Shown here one piece after another: positions 44,373-54,962 of a stretch of 64,000 nt of DNA. The stretch lies in NCBI GenBank assembly GCA_903876665.1, contig CAIRAY010000034.1:20567-84566 (forward strand), given 5' to 3'. Positions within the stretch are counted from its first letter, which is position 1. Each line of letters opens with the position of its first letter. The notes below the pieces were generated by a model. That model did no database searches and was not told the DNA's origin. It was given only the letters and a program-made list of their open reading frames with translations. Position numbers and translations under genes: made by a program. Source of the stretch: an uncultured Fibrobacterota bacterium (GTDB lineage Bacteria; Fibrobacterota; Fibrobacteria; Fibrobacterales; Fibrobacteraceae).

Positions 44373-46774
44373 TTCAAGACATCCAAATTTTCGGTGCCCG
44401 ACTCCATAACCTGAAAAATGTCCATGTCACCATTCCCACAGGCAAAATATCAGCCATTTGTGGACCGTCGGGATGCGGAAAATCGACCCTCGCCCTGGAT
44501 GTCCTGCACGCAGAATGCCAGCGCCGTTATTTGGAGACATTGAGTCCATTTATCGCCCGCATCGCTGGGGTCCGGGGAGCGGTTCCGGTGGATTCCATTT
44601 CGGGCTTGCGCCCCAGCATCGCCTTTGAATCCTGGGATACCCGCCGGGATGGGCGCGCAAGCGTTGGGGGCCTAACCGAATGCGACCACCTTCTGCGGGG
44701 AATCTGGATCCGCAAAGCCACCTTTACCTGTCCCATTTGCGCCAAAGTACTCGACATTTCCACCTCTCAAGAAATGGTCGAACGAATTGCCCTGCTCCCC
44801 CCGGGAAGCCGGGCCCAACTGATGTCGCCCATTATTGCCACCAGTCAAACCTTGGAAGCTCTGGCCCAAACCTGGATCGCCCAGGGGTTTGTTCGCGCCT
44901 ATTGTGATGGAAATTTTCTTGAATTGTCATCAATACCCGCCAGCATGGCACAATCCATTCCCCGGCAATTTTCGGTGGTGGTGGATCGCTGGATTATCAA
45001 AGAAGGAATCCGCTCACGCATCGCGGATAGTCTGGCCATCGCCCTGCGCATTGGTCAGGGGTCCCTGTGGGTTCATCAACAAGATGGACCGCAATTGTAC
45101 CTTTCCCTCTCCCCTCGCTGCCCGGAACACGGAGCCTTTATGCCCGAGCTCGATGCCGGCATGTTTTCCCCCTACTCGCTCGTGGGCAGATGTCCCCAGT
45201 GCGAAGGGAATGGTAAATCCGAGAGCTCTGAAGTTTGTACGCAATGTCACGGTTCACGGTTGAATGAAATTCTGCGCACCACCCAATGCGGGGGGCTTTC
45301 TTGGCAAGCCTTGGTTGCCTTCCCCATCGAAGATTTGCACCCCAGGCTCCAGCCCATTTTTGCGGACCTTCCTCCCGTATACCAACCGGCCTGGCGCCAG
45401 GTGCAAGAACGCTTTGTCGCCATGAAGAAGCTCGGCCTGGGCCACCTGGGACTTGCCCGGGGTCTGGACACCCTTTCGGACGGAGAACTGCAGCGCCTGC
45501 GCTTGGTGAACCTCGCCGGAGGCCACCTGAACGGCCTGCTGTTTATTCTGGATGAGCCAGGGTCCGGCCTGCACCCCGAGGACTGAGAGCGCGTGTGGGA
45601 GCTACTTTCCGAGATCCGTTCCCGGGGGAATACCTTGGTCATGATTGAGCACCAGATGGCCTTTCTGCAAAAAGCAGATTACCTCATTGAAATGGGCCCC
45701 GGAGCCGGAGAAGCTGGCGGAGAAATTTTGCGCCAAGGCCCACGGGAGCTGGTCCTGAGCGACTCCGCTTCGCCTACCCGAAAATGGCTGGAAGAGCTCA
45801 ACAGCCCTCGGCCATTTCGTCAGGAGATATCATTTACCTCCAAGCTCCGTTTTGACATAAATCCATTCCGCAACTTGCAACCCATGGTCGTGGAGTTTCC
45901 TGTGGGAGCCTTCTCCGTGGTTTGCGGAGTCAGCGGATCAGGAAAAAGCTCCCTGATCTTTGACGGCATCGCAAGTTGCCTGCGCAAGGACGCCCCGCCC
46001 CACGCTTGGTGCACCGTGGTCCAGGGGTCTGGTATCGAGATGGTTCTCGAAGCCAACCGGGACCGCATCCGCAGTTCCCACCGCTCCACCGTTGCCACGG
46101 CAACGGGATTGATGACACCGCTGCGCGATTTATTTGCCAGCCTTTTCGAAGCGCGCACGCGCGGGTTTGGGACTTCCCACTTCAGCACCAACGTGGTCGG
46201 AGGCCGTTGCGAGGCTTGTCAAGGTCTGGGAACCATTGAAGATCCCGCCGGCTACGGGGATTTCACCTGCCATGTCTTCCAAGGCCATCGCTTCCGCGAT
46301 GACATTCTCGCGGTCCGCTTCAAGACGCTGAACATTTCGGAAATTTTGGACTTGACCGTCGACGCGGCTTTCGGAATCTTTGCGGCCTTTCCCGGAATGA
46401 GCGCCCGGCTGAAGCCACTGCGGGAAACAGGTCTCGGGTACATTCGCTTGGGCCAAAGTACGCGGCACCTTTCTGGAGGAGAACTGCAACGCGTGGAGCT
46501 CGCCATTGAACTCGCCAAAGCAACCTTGCGCCCGACCCTTTACCTCTTTGATGAACCTGCCCGTGGCCTGCACCGCGATGACATCGCCCATTTGCTTGAA
46601 CTGTTTCGCAAGCTGACCTTGCAAGGACACACCATCATCGCCATCGAGCATCAGTCTTCCATGGTCCGGGACGCGGACTGGCTGGTGGAGCTCCATTCTG
46701 GAAACCTGCTATTCTGTGGCCCTCTCCAAAAAACAAAAGACGACCCGCATTCACGGATCGCCCAATGGCTTTAG
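44369..46774 (+). pseudogene. UvrA-like ABC ATPase interrupted by an in-frame TGA
   Basis: From ATG 44369 (GGAG nine bases upstream) the same frame runs to 46774, broken by TGA at 45584-45586 (codon 406), which falls in LDEPGSGLHPED-stop-ERVW. Half one has Walker A GPSGCGKSTLALDVLHAECQ, the CPIC zinc-finger start, CPQCEGNG and LSDGELQRLRL. Half two has Walker A GVSGSGKSSLIFD, VGGRCEACQGLG, LSGGELQRVELAIELA and Walker B LFDEPARGLH. The final zinc-finger pair reads CHVF instead of CxxC. The two halves together would make about 800 aa, shorter than UvrA (about 940). It is a diverged UvrA paralogue, probably a recent pseudogene or a sequence error; the nucleotide frame is otherwise intact. TGA is a normal stop in other genes here. 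Confidence 0.85.
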
Positions 46775-46785
46775 TCTTTTAGGGC

Positions 46786-47445
46786 TTAGGTTTCTGCCGG
46801 GGCATCTTCCGTTTCGGTCAGGGCTGCTTTGAGCTCTTCGACGGTGGTGATGTAATCCTCGGTGCGATCCGGTTTGGAATCCAGATGCGAAAGGACGGTC
46901 TTCAGGGCTTCCCCTTCTAGTACCAACTTGAGCTGCCGGGTGGCGCGACCCTTCAGTCCCCAAGCTTTGATCTGTTCATCCGTCAATACGAAGGAATCTT
47001 CCAAGGAAACAAAACGCATGGGCCCCCAGGTCGCCATGGCCTTGTCCAGATTGATGCAATCGGCTTCTTCGGCGTTTCCCATGGACATGTAGTGCTGCAC
47101 ATGACGGCTGCGAAGATCCTTGACCTTTTCGATTTGCTGATAGCCCATAATCACGAATTTGTTGCGGAAAGACGGATTATTGTGGCCCTCGTAGCGGGTG
47201 CCGAAAACCAGGTAGCGATTTTTGGCCTTGACCACGGCATTGATGCCCTTGGAATTGGAACAGCTGGCCAGACCCCAGGTGGAAGTCTCGTAATTGGGCT
47301 CAAAAAAGTGGCCCTTGCCATTTTCGTTCAATTGGTCCCGAACCGGAAGCTGAGTCTGGTGACTGGATTCGACGAAAATCAGAGCCCCGGAATTAGCTCC
47401 ACGGAAATCTTGCCAACCTTCCAAATTGATGAGAACCTTAGGCAT
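46786..47445 (-). CDS. hypothetical protein, 219 aa
   Basis: Not recognised. It has no signal peptide or membrane segment. The N-terminal half has strand-like segments with FVESSHQTQLPVRDQL, RYLVFGTRYEGHNNPSFRNK and FVIMGYQQIEKV, which loosely suggest a small PUA/ASCH-like fold, and the C-terminal third is helical with acidic residues. It is convergent with the UvrA-like pseudogene (11-nt gap) and upstream of no obvious partner. A possible role in nucleic-acid binding is a weak guess. Confidence 0.7.
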   Translation of the reverse strand: MPKVLINLEGWQDFRGANSGALIFVESSHQTQLPVRDQLNENGKGHFFEPNYETSTWGLASCSNSKGINAVVKAKNRYLVFGTRYEGHNNPSFRNKFVIMGYQQIEKVKDLRSRHVQHYMSMGNAEEADCINLDKAMATWGPMRFVSLEDSFVLTDEQIKAWGLKGRATRQLKLVLEGEALKTVLSHLDSKPDRTEDYITTVEELKAALTETEDAPAET

Positions 47446-47532
47446 ATTTACCCCAGATAAAAAAAAATACTACGGCTCCATGAGGAGTCATCCTGGGGGA
47501 AAACTACAAAAACCGAAGCTCCGAGTCAAGAT

Positions 47533-48357
47533 TCAGCGGGAAAATGAATCCAGACGAACCCAGCTGGCCTGGACTTTTTGGCCAAAAAACGCCGTGGCCC
47601 CCTGTTCAAAATGCTCAATCGTATCGGTGGTCAAAAAAGAAACCCTCCCCGATTTGCTCAACCGGTCTTCCATTTCCGGATGTTTCTCCAAATATTCCCG
47701 GGTCTTTTCGGCCACCACCGCTGCCTGATTCAAAAGATTGACCCCTGCGGGAAGCTCGGAACGGATCAGATCCAGCAAAAGCGGATAATGGGTGCAACCC
47801 AGAACAAGCTGGTCGATCAGGGGATCGCGGGACAAAAGGGCCTGAAGATCCTTGCGGACGAAATACCGTGCTCCCTCCGAACCCAGCTCACCATTTTCCA
47901 CCAAGGGAACCCACATGGGGCAGGCTTGTTGCTCCACTTTCAAATTCGGCCAAAAGCGCGCGATTTCGATGGGGTAACTCAAGGAGCGGACCGTGCCCTG
48001 GGTTCCCAGAATCCCGACATGGCCGGACTCAGTTCCTTCACCCACAATTTCCACCACGGGACGAAGCACACCCAGAACGCGGTTCTGGGGATTCAACTTG
48101 GGCAAGTCCTCCATCTGGATGGTGCGCAAGGCGCGGGCGGATGCGGTGTTGCAGGCAAGAATCACCAAGGGGCACCCTTGGGCGAACAGGTATTCCACAG
48201 CCTCCAGCGTATATCGGCGGATTGTCTCGAAAGACCTGCCCCCGTATGGCGCACGGGCGTTGTCTCCCAAGTACAGGAAGTCGTGGGAAGGCAGAGCCTT
48301 CACCAGCTCGCGCAGAACAGTCAAGCCACCAAACCCGGAATCAAATACACCAATCAT
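47533..48357 (-). CDS. murI: MurI, glutamate racemase
   Basis: 274 aa from ATG 48357, where AGGA lies six bases upstream; the longer reading at 48384 is weaker. It starts MIGVFDSGFGGLTVL with the family Asp/Ser motif. Both catalytic cysteines are in context: VILACNTASARALR and LVLGCTHYPLLLD. It makes D-glutamate for peptidoglycan. It is divergent from birA. Confidence 0.96.
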   Translation of the reverse strand: MIGVFDSGFGGLTVLRELVKALPSHDFLYLGDNARAPYGGRSFETIRRYTLEAVEYLFAQGCPLVILACNTASARALRTIQMEDLPKLNPQNRVLGVLRPVVEIVGEGTESGHVGILGTQGTVRSLSYPIEIARFWPNLKVEQQACPMWVPLVENGELGSEGARYFVRKDLQALLSRDPLIDQLVLGCTHYPLLLDLIRSELPAGVNLLNQAAVVAEKTREYLEKHPEMEDRLSKSGRVSFLTTDTIEHFEQGATAFFGQKVQASWVRLDSFSR

Positions 48358-48400
48358 TAAGGATCCTATTTTGTCGGACAGCAAAAGGTATCTTTTTCAC

Positions 48401-49192
48401 ATGACTTTGGATGACCTATTTAGCGCGGAACGCCCTTTGGAGAAATGGAATTTACAGGGATTCCATGGGGCTCCGGTATTTCTTTTCCCCGAAATCGGAA
48501 GCACGAACCACTGGATGAAGGAACGCTGGACCGAAAACTCCCATGGAAGCATTGCCCTCGCAGACCAGCAAAATTCAGGACGGGGTCGGTTCCAGCGGGT
48601 TTGGCGCTCGCCGGCCGGCAAGAATATTTACCTGAGCCTCCTCCTCAAGCCCGAGACCATACCCCTAACTCAATGGGCCCACCTCACCCAAGTCGCCGCC
48701 ATTACCTTGGCAAAATTTTTTGAAGAAATTGGACTCCCCGTCCATGTCAAATGGCCCAACGACATTCTTTTTCAGGGGAAAAAAATGTGCGGAATTCTTT
48801 CCGAGCGCATCAGCCGAGGGGGGAGCTCCGGGCTGGTTTTGGGCATGGGAATCAACATCAACAGCACCCCCGAGGACTTCGAAGGCTTAGACCGCCTGGC
48901 ATCCAGCCTACGGATTGAATTGGGGCGCCCAGTGAACCGCGAAGTCTTTCTGCAGGAATTCCTGAATCGATTGGAGATCGCCTTTAAGGATTTTGAATCC
49001 ACCGGAATCGAGCCCTGGCTCACAGCCTGGAGGGGAATGAAAAATTTCTTTGGCTCCCCGGCCCGCTTGGTTCAAGTCGACCAGGTCACAGAAGGAATCA
49101 TTCAGGATATTTGCCCTGACGGAAGCCTGCTATTTTTGCCTGACGGACAATCGATTCCGATTGTCATTTATTCCGGCGATTTGGAAATTTAA
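48401..49192 (+). CDS. birA: BirA biotin-protein ligase, no DNA-binding domain
   Basis: 263 aa from ATG 48401 (the frame is open further upstream, antisense to murI). The ligase core shows GSTNHWMKERW, NSGRGRFQRVWRSPAGKNIY and VKWPNDILFQGKKMCGILSE, then VLGMGININSTPED. The C-terminal SH3-like domain follows. It lacks the N-terminal winged helix of E. coli BirA, so it should only attach biotin and not regulate transcription. It is convergent with the OmpA-type gene. Confidence 0.94.
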   Translation: MTLDDLFSAERPLEKWNLQGFHGAPVFLFPEIGSTNHWMKERWTENSHGSIALADQQNSGRGRFQRVWRSPAGKNIYLSLLLKPETIPLTQWAHLTQVAAITLAKFFEEIGLPVHVKWPNDILFQGKKMCGILSERISRGGSSGLVLGMGININSTPEDFEGLDRLASSLRIELGRPVNREVFLQEFLNRLEIAFKDFESTGIEPWLTAWRGMKNFFGSPARLVQVDQVTEGIIQDICPDGSLLFLPDGQSIPIVIYSGDLEI

Positions 49193-49202
49193 CCGCTACC
49201 AG

Positions 49203-49880
49203 TTAATCCTGCTTATTCAAAATGCGGACTTCGGTGCGCCGATTTTTTGCGCGCCCCGATTCGGAATCATTTTCCGCAACAGGCTCGCTAAATCCGTAAC
49301 CCTTGGCAATAACCCGGTTGGCGGCAATCCCTTTGGCGAGCAGGTAGGAACGAACGGTTTCGGCTCTGGCCTGCGATAGGTTCATGTTATAGGTTTCATC
49401 ACCTACATTGTCCGTATGCCCTGCGATTTCGACCTTTACCGTATCGTTCTTTTGCAAACCCTCAACCAAGAGGTTCAGCTGTTTAAAGGAGGAGCTCTTT
49501 AGCGCAGACTTCGCGGTTTCAAAAAGGACTTCCTTTAATTCGTAGGTAGATTCATCAAACTCAACGGACCAACCACCGACTCCGGCATTCAGGGGCACAT
49601 TGACCTCCCCGCAGGGGTATGGGCCACTCAGGCTCATGAAAAGAATGGTGTAGGACTCTCCCTTGGGAATGAGAATGGAGAATTCCCCCCGGGAATCTGT
49701 GGTATCCTCGAAAACCTTTCCATTGTGGATGCCCTTAAACTGGATTACTTTTTGCACATGGGCGCGCCCCTTGGGGTCTGTCGCACTCACATTAAGAACG
49801 GCAAGATCCTTGGTAGGCTGGAGGCTGCCAGCAAAGGAAAGAATCGAGGAAAAAAGAAGCAGGGCCAGAAATTTTCTCAT
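49203..49880 (-). CDS. OmpA-family outer-membrane protein
   Basis: 225 aa with a signal peptide (MRKFLALLLFSSILSFAG). The N-terminal part is an Ig/CarboxypepD-like region (HNGKVFEDTTDSRGEFSILI). The C-terminal domain is OmpA-like: VKVEIAGHTDNVGDETYNMN, LSQARAETVRSYLLAKGIAA and GRAKNRRTEVRIL. It should anchor to peptidoglycan. It follows the sensor kinase gene by 14 nt and may be co-transcribed. Confidence 0.9.
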   Translation of the reverse strand: MRKFLALLLFSSILSFAGSLQPTKDLAVLNVSATDPKGRAHVQKVIQFKGIHNGKVFEDTTDSRGEFSILIPKGESYTILFMSLSGPYPCGEVNVPLNAGVGGWSVEFDESTYELKEVLFETAKSALKSSSFKQLNLLVEGLQKNDTVKVEIAGHTDNVGDETYNMNLSQARAETVRSYLLAKGIAANRVIAKGYGFSEPVAENDSESGRAKNRRTEVRILNKQD

Positions 49881-49894
49881 AGCCGAAAAATAAT

Positions 49895-52258
49895 TTATTT
49901 GCCGACCGGAAGGCGGATCAAAAAGGTCGTTCCCACCCCTTCCGTAGATTCCAAGGAAATATTTCCGGAGTGCTGATCCAAAATTCGGTGTACAATCGCG
50001 AGGCCGATGCCATCGCCTGGAACTCCCTGGCTATTTCCGGCACGGAAAAATAGCTGAAAGACCCGATCCTTCTGCTTTTCTGGAATTCCCTGGCCATTGT
50101 CTTCGAACTCAATTTCGACATGCCGATCGACCACCCGGCCCCGGATCGTGATGCGCAAATTCCGGTCAGGACTTTGGTATTTCAGGGAATTCGATAGCAG
50201 ATTCTGAAACACCTGGGCCAGCTGGTTTTCATCTCCTACGCAGTGCGCCAAGTCTCCAATTTCCATTTCTGTTTTGGACTCGGTGAGAGAAAACCGCATC
50301 TCTTCACGAATGTTCGAGAGGAGAGCTGTCAGGTCAACTGGCTTGAATTCCATTTGGAGACGACCCACCCGGAAAAGCTTGAGCAAGCCCGCGATCAGGC
50401 GGTCCATGCGGGATGCTCCGTTTTGGATGTAGGAAACACAATGGGGTACATCCGTTTGAAGAATCTCCGTGGCTTCTCGAGGAAGACTCACCCGCTCCCT
50501 TTGCAGTATTTTTTGGAAATCATCCAATGTGCCATTTAATTCCTTGGCAAATCCACTAATATTCACCAAAGGCGCTTTAAGGTCATGGCTTGTCGCATAT
50601 AACATGGATTCCATTTCCCGGTTTTTTACGCCCAAGGAACGCGCCATATCTCCAAGCTCGAGATTCAATCTTTTGAACGCTACTTCCTGATGCATGCGCT
50701 GGATTTCCGAGGCACACCGGTCAGCCAAGATTCTCAATACTTCCGAGGCTCTGCGGGGAACCTGTAACACAGACTTGCTGTATACCGCAAGGACTCCAAT
50801 ATTCCTTCCCGCCGCGTCCCGAATTGACACGCCCAAAAAACCCTCAGGGCGGATCATTTCAAGTTCCCGGGATTGGTAAAAATCCTTCCAACAGGCCCCT
50901 TCCTGAAGGAAAAATCCCTGCAGCAATGCCCGTTCACACAAGGAATCCGCAACAGCAAAAGAAAGGGAACTTTGCTCAAAATCGCCGCCCAAAGCCCCCC
51001 GGAAAACAATGGCTGTGCCATCGGGGGAGAGCTCTCCCACAAAAACCAGATCGACGCGAAGCCAATCGCTGACAGTCTTTGAAATCAAGCGAAACAGATC
51101 GTCCCCTGTAGCCCTCGCCAAAGTCCGCATGATGGTTTGAAAAGCTTCGTTGGACTTTTGATTCTCCTGCAACTCCACATTTAATTTTTCATTGGCCCGG
51201 ACAAATTGTGTCTGACGGTCATCAATATTTTGCACCATCCGGTTGAAATGGTTTCCAAGGACTCTGAATTCTTCAAAATTTTCCCCCTCAGGCATCTTTT
51301 CCAGGGTGCCATGGGAAGCCTTTTGGATCTGGGACATAAATCGATCCAGAGGCTCAAGCAAGCGCCGAAAAAGATTCACGGAGCCCAGAGAAAGAATAAT
51401 CAGCAACAGCAAAGTTATTCCCATGATGGAAATTGCCAGCATGAACACCGAATTGTAGGTGACGAAAGGATCGGAAAGCAAAAGAATCGACCACCCCGTA
51501 AGCGCCAAAGGACGAAGGGAAGCGTCCCAACTCCGACCATCCAATTGGATGGTCACCAATTTCTGACCCATCCTGGCCTTGGCCTGAAGCTCCGGAAACT
51601 GAAGAAAATTGGAACGATCCTCCACAAGGTTTTGGCTTGAATGGTATAAAAATGCCCCATTGCGATCGACCAATGCCAGAGAGACGCCCTCACGCCTAGA
51701 AAAACCTGAAAAAAACTTGGATAATTTATCAAGCCCAATAAAAGCAACTAGGACGTGGCTACCTACTTTGACGGACAACGTAGTATGCAACTGGCTGTCG
51801 AGGGGCGAAGAAAAAACCGGAGACCAAAAAACTTTGTTGCTTTTTTGCACTCCGCTGAAATAGCTCTCACCGGAAACATCAAGACCGACAGGATTGTCTG
51901 CGATATTTTCCCCTTCCGCATGAAGAACGCGCCCATTGGAATCCAGATGGAGCATGCCCTCATAAAAATTGGAGCCACTTTTTAAAAGCGCCTTTTCATA
52001 CAAATGATTTTCCGTAGTCGGCCCAGACTCCTCAAGCACGCCCCCGAGCATGAGAAGATCCTCCTGTTTGTCTTGCAGAAAGGCCTCGCATTGCTGGGCA
52101 ACCAATTGGCCAACCATTTCATTGCGGGCTTCCACCTCCCGGGGAAGAAACCGTAGCATCACCAAAATGGATATGGCACTGATCAATAGCGCTGAAATCA
52201 GAACGGAACCGACACCAACCCGGTACAGCGTAGACTTTAGTGAGGAGGATTTGGACAT
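49895..52258 (-). CDS. membrane sensor histidine kinase with Cache, HAMP and GAF domains
   Basis: 787 aa from ATG 52258 (a TTG at 52267 extends it by three residues). TM1 (VLISALLISAISILVMLRFL) and TM2 (VFMLAISIMGITLLLLIIL) bracket a Cache-like periplasmic sensor. A HAMP segment, a GAF domain (about 385-530) and the kinase follow. The H-box is MLYATSHDLKAPLVNISGFA; the ATPase has NLLSNSLKYQ, EFEDNGQGIPEKQKDRV and GDGIGLAIVHRILDQHSG. No receiver or cognate regulator lies next to it. Confidence 0.93.
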   Translation of the reverse strand: MSKSSSLKSTLYRVGVGSVLISALLISAISILVMLRFLPREVEARNEMVGQLVAQQCEAFLQDKQEDLLMLGGVLEESGPTTENHLYEKALLKSGSNFYEGMLHLDSNGRVLHAEGENIADNPVGLDVSGESYFSGVQKSNKVFWSPVFSSPLDSQLHTTLSVKVGSHVLVAFIGLDKLSKFFSGFSRREGVSLALVDRNGAFLYHSSQNLVEDRSNFLQFPELQAKARMGQKLVTIQLDGRSWDASLRPLALTGWSILLLSDPFVTYNSVFMLAISIMGITLLLLIILSLGSVNLFRRLLEPLDRFMSQIQKASHGTLEKMPEGENFEEFRVLGNHFNRMVQNIDDRQTQFVRANEKLNVELQENQKSNEAFQTIMRTLARATGDDLFRLISKTVSDWLRVDLVFVGELSPDGTAIVFRGALGGDFEQSSLSFAVADSLCERALLQGFFLQEGACWKDFYQSRELEMIRPEGFLGVSIRDAAGRNIGVLAVYSKSVLQVPRRASEVLRILADRCASEIQRMHQEVAFKRLNLELGDMARSLGVKNREMESMLYATSHDLKAPLVNISGFAKELNGTLDDFQKILQRERVSLPREATEILQTDVPHCVSYIQNGASRMDRLIAGLLKLFRVGRLQMEFKPVDLTALLSNIREEMRFSLTESKTEMEIGDLAHCVGDENQLAQVFQNLLSNSLKYQSPDRNLRITIRGRVVDRHVEIEFEDNGQGIPEKQKDRVFQLFFRAGNSQGVPGDGIGLAIVHRILDQHSGNISLESTEGVGTTFLIRLPVGK

Positions 52259-52322
52259 TTCCTTCAATATACCCGAAATTATTCATTCGTGCCTCTCATT
52301 TCAACACCCTTCCCCGGAAAGA

Positions 52323-52352
52323 CAAGAAACCCGACTTGCACCGGGTTTCTTG
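52323..52352 (-). terminator. gyrA terminator hairpin
   Basis: Perfect 11-base arms CAAGAAACCCG (52323-52333) and CGGGTTTCTTG (52342-52352) with an eight-base loop. On the minus strand it is followed by TCTTTCC, moderately U-rich. It lies about 20 bases past the gyrA stop. Confidence 0.75.
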
Positions 52353-52373
52353 AGGGGTAAAACGCGTTCTGGA

Positions 52374-54962
52374 TTAAGGTTCCGTATTCTCGGATTCAGA
52401 ATCCAAATCTGGTTCGGCTTGATCAGGGCTGGAAGCGCTAGCCTCAATGGCGTCATCGGAAAGGATTACCTCTTTGGCTTCGGCAAAAGCTTGCTGGCTT
52501 TCTTCGGAGGCCTTGGCGATATCTTCCACAGAGGGAAGCGCAACCGCATCGATCACATAGTCATCGTCAGCCAGGCGGATCGCCATGACACCCTGGGCGT
52601 CGCGGCCCGTGATGCGGATGGTATCTACCGAGATGCGGATCACCTGACCCTGCTGGCTGGTGATGATCAAGTCATAATCATCGAGGACGTTGGCCACGGA
52701 AACCGCTTCGCCGGTCTTTTCGGTGATTTGGACATTGCGCACACCCTTGCCACCACGGTTGGTGACGCGGTATTCTTCGGGTCCGGTGCGCTTGGCGTAG
52801 CCATTCGCCGTGATGGTCAAAACCTTCTGGTTGGGCTCGGGCATGATCATTCCGATCACGGTATCCCCAGCTTCCAGGCGGATTCCACGCACGCCGCGAG
52901 TGCCACGTCCCATGGAACGGAAGCTCGATGGCGGGAAGGAAATCGCCTGCCCACGACGGGTGGCGATCATCACATTGTGGCCTTCGCTATCCTGGGCGAG
53001 CACCACGGAAACCAGCTCATCGCCTTCGTTCAAGGTGATGGCATTTACGCCCGCACGACGAGGACGGCTGAACAGGGAAAGGTCCATCTTGTTGATGGTT
53101 CCATGACGGGTGACCATCATGAGGCAATAGCCTTCCGCAAACTTACGGACCGGGACGATCGCGGATACTTTTTCGCCTTCCACCAGCTCGAGGAAGTTGA
53201 TAATGGGACGACCCTTTCCGGTGCGGGCACCTTCGGGAAGCTTATAGACCTTGGTCCAATGGGTACGGCCCACATTGGTGAAGATCAAGAGCGAGCTGTG
53301 GGTCGAGGCCGTAAAGATGGTTTCAATGACATCGTCATCCTTGAGCCCTGCGCCTTGAACGCCTTTGCCACCACGGCCTTGGGCCTTGAAGGTGTCAATG
53401 GAAACGCGACGGATGTAGCCATCCTTGGAAAGCGTGATTACCTGTTCTTCATCAGGGATCAGGTCTTCGATTTCAAAATCGTCGAGGCTGTCTTCGATAT
53501 TGGTGCGACGCTCATCGCCCCATTTGGCCACGATCTCGTCCAAACGAGCTTGAACCATGGCCATGCGACGTTCTTTGTGAGAAAGGATGTATTCATAATC
53601 CGCAATCGTCTTCATGAGCTCCAAGTACTCGGCTTCAATCTTTCCAATTTCCAAACCGGTCAGTGCGCGCAGACGCATTTCGACAATAGCGGTGGCCTGA
53701 ATTTCAGAAAGACCAAAGGCATTGCGCAGGCCCTGTTTTGCTGAATCCGGGTCATTGGAACCACGAATGATTTTGATGACTTCGTCGATGTTCTGCTGTG
53801 CAATGCGCAGGCCTTCGAGGATGTGGGCCCGTTCCTTGGCCTTCTTCAAGTCATGTTCGGTCCGGCGCACGATGATTTCGTGGCGATGCTCGATGTAGGC
53901 GACGATCAGCTCTTTGAGGTTCAGCAGCATGGGGCGACGCTTGACGATCACCATGTTGTTGATGCCAAAGGTGTCCTGCATCTGGGAATACTTGTACAGA
54001 TTGTTCTTGACGACTTCGGCGACCGCATCGCGTTTGAGCTCAATGACAATGCGCATTCCGGTACGGTCGGATTCATCGCGCAGGTCCGAAATACCTTCGA
54101 GCTTCTTGTCGCGCACCATGTCCGCAATCTTTTCGAGCAGGGTGGCCTTGTTGACCATGTACGGGATTTCGGAAACGATAAAGCGGGTACGGCCCCGGGA
54201 ATCAACCTCGGCTTCCATCTTGGCACGAACCACCACACGGCCACGACCGGTGAGGTAAGCATCGCGAATACCGGAACGCCCACAAATGGTTGCGCCAGTA
54301 GGAAAATCGGGTCCGGTCACATATTGAAGCAAGTCTTCAACCGGAATCTCGGGGTTTTGAATGACCGCACGGATTGCGTTGGCAATTTCACGCAAATTGT
54401 GGGGCGGCATGTTGGTCGCCATACCCACGGCAATACCGGTGGAACCATTGATGAGCAAATTTGGAATTGCGGAAGGAAGAACCGAAGGCTCTTCCATGGA
54501 ATCGTCATAGTTGGGATTGTAGTCGACGGTCCCTTTTTCGAGATCTTCGAGCATGAGCTCGCCCATACGCGCCATGCGCGCTTCGGTATAACGCATGGCT
54601 GCGGGACGGTCGCCATCCACCGAACCAAAGTTACCCTGGCCATCGACCAGCGGGTAGCGCAAGGAGAAGTCCTGGGCCATACGCACCAAGGTTTCGTAGA
54701 CAGCCACATCACCATGGGGATGGTACTTACCGATGACATCACCCACAATACGGGCGGACTTCTTGTAAGGCTTGCCAGGGTAAACACCCAGGTCGTGCAT
54801 ACCAAAAAGCACGCGCCGATGCACAGGCTTCAAACCGTCGCGCACATCGGGGAGCGCGCGGGAGACGATCACGCTCATGGAATAGCGGAGATAGGAACTC
54901 TTCAGATCGCTTTCGATCAGGGAATCGGTATGCTCACCGGGAACAAATTTATGCTCGTACAT
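52374..54962 (-). CDS. gyrA: GyrA, DNA gyrase subunit A
   Basis: 862 aa. The breakage-reunion domain carries [60 protein letters not shown] (catalytic Tyr at the YTEAR). The C-terminal beta-pinwheel includes the GyrA box QGRGGKG, which marks gyrase and not ParC. The quinolone-determining region has Val86 and Glu90 where E. coli has Ser83 and Asp87. An acidic C-terminal tail is present. It overlaps the surE stop by 14 nt, so they are coupled. No gyrB is next to it. Confidence 0.97.
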   Translation of the reverse strand: MYEHKFVPGEHTDSLIESDLKSSYLRYSMSVIVSRALPDVRDGLKPVHRRVLFGMHDLGVYPGKPYKKSARIVGDVIGKYHPHGDVAVYETLVRMAQDFSLRYPLVDGQGNFGSVDGDRPAAMRYTEARMARMGELMLEDLEKGTVDYNPNYDDSMEEPSVLPSAIPNLLINGSTGIAVGMATNMPPHNLREIANAIRAVIQNPEIPVEDLLQYVTGPDFPTGATICGRSGIRDAYLTGRGRVVVRAKMEAEVDSRGRTRFIVSEIPYMVNKATLLEKIADMVRDKKLEGISDLRDESDRTGMRIVIELKRDAVAEVVKNNLYKYSQMQDTFGINNMVIVKRRPMLLNLKELIVAYIEHRHEIIVRRTEHDLKKAKERAHILEGLRIAQQNIDEVIKIIRGSNDPDSAKQGLRNAFGLSEIQATAIVEMRLRALTGLEIGKIEAEYLELMKTIADYEYILSHKERRMAMVQARLDEIVAKWGDERRTNIEDSLDDFEIEDLIPDEEQVITLSKDGYIRRVSIDTFKAQGRGGKGVQGAGLKDDDVIETIFTASTHSSLLIFTNVGRTHWTKVYKLPEGARTGKGRPIINFLELVEGEKVSAIVPVRKFAEGYCLMMVTRHGTINKMDLSLFSRPRRAGVNAITLNEGDELVSVVLAQDSEGHNVMIATRRGQAISFPPSSFRSMGRGTRGVRGIRLEAGDTVIGMIMPEPNQKVLTITANGYAKRTGPEEYRVTNRGGKGVRNVQITEKTGEAVSVANVLDDYDLIITSQQGQVIRISVDTIRITGRDAQGVMAIRLADDDYVIDAVALPSVEDIAKASEESQQAFAEAKEVILSDDAIEASASSPDQAEPDLDSESENTEP

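Noticed and set aside
45584..45586. Possible recoding of TGA (selenocysteine or a changed code) in the UvrA-like gene
   Set aside because: TGA ends many other genes here (flhF, flhB and sfsA, for example), so the code is not changed. The position aligns with a variable charged residue, not a catalytic Cys, and no convincing hairpin directly after the codon was seen.
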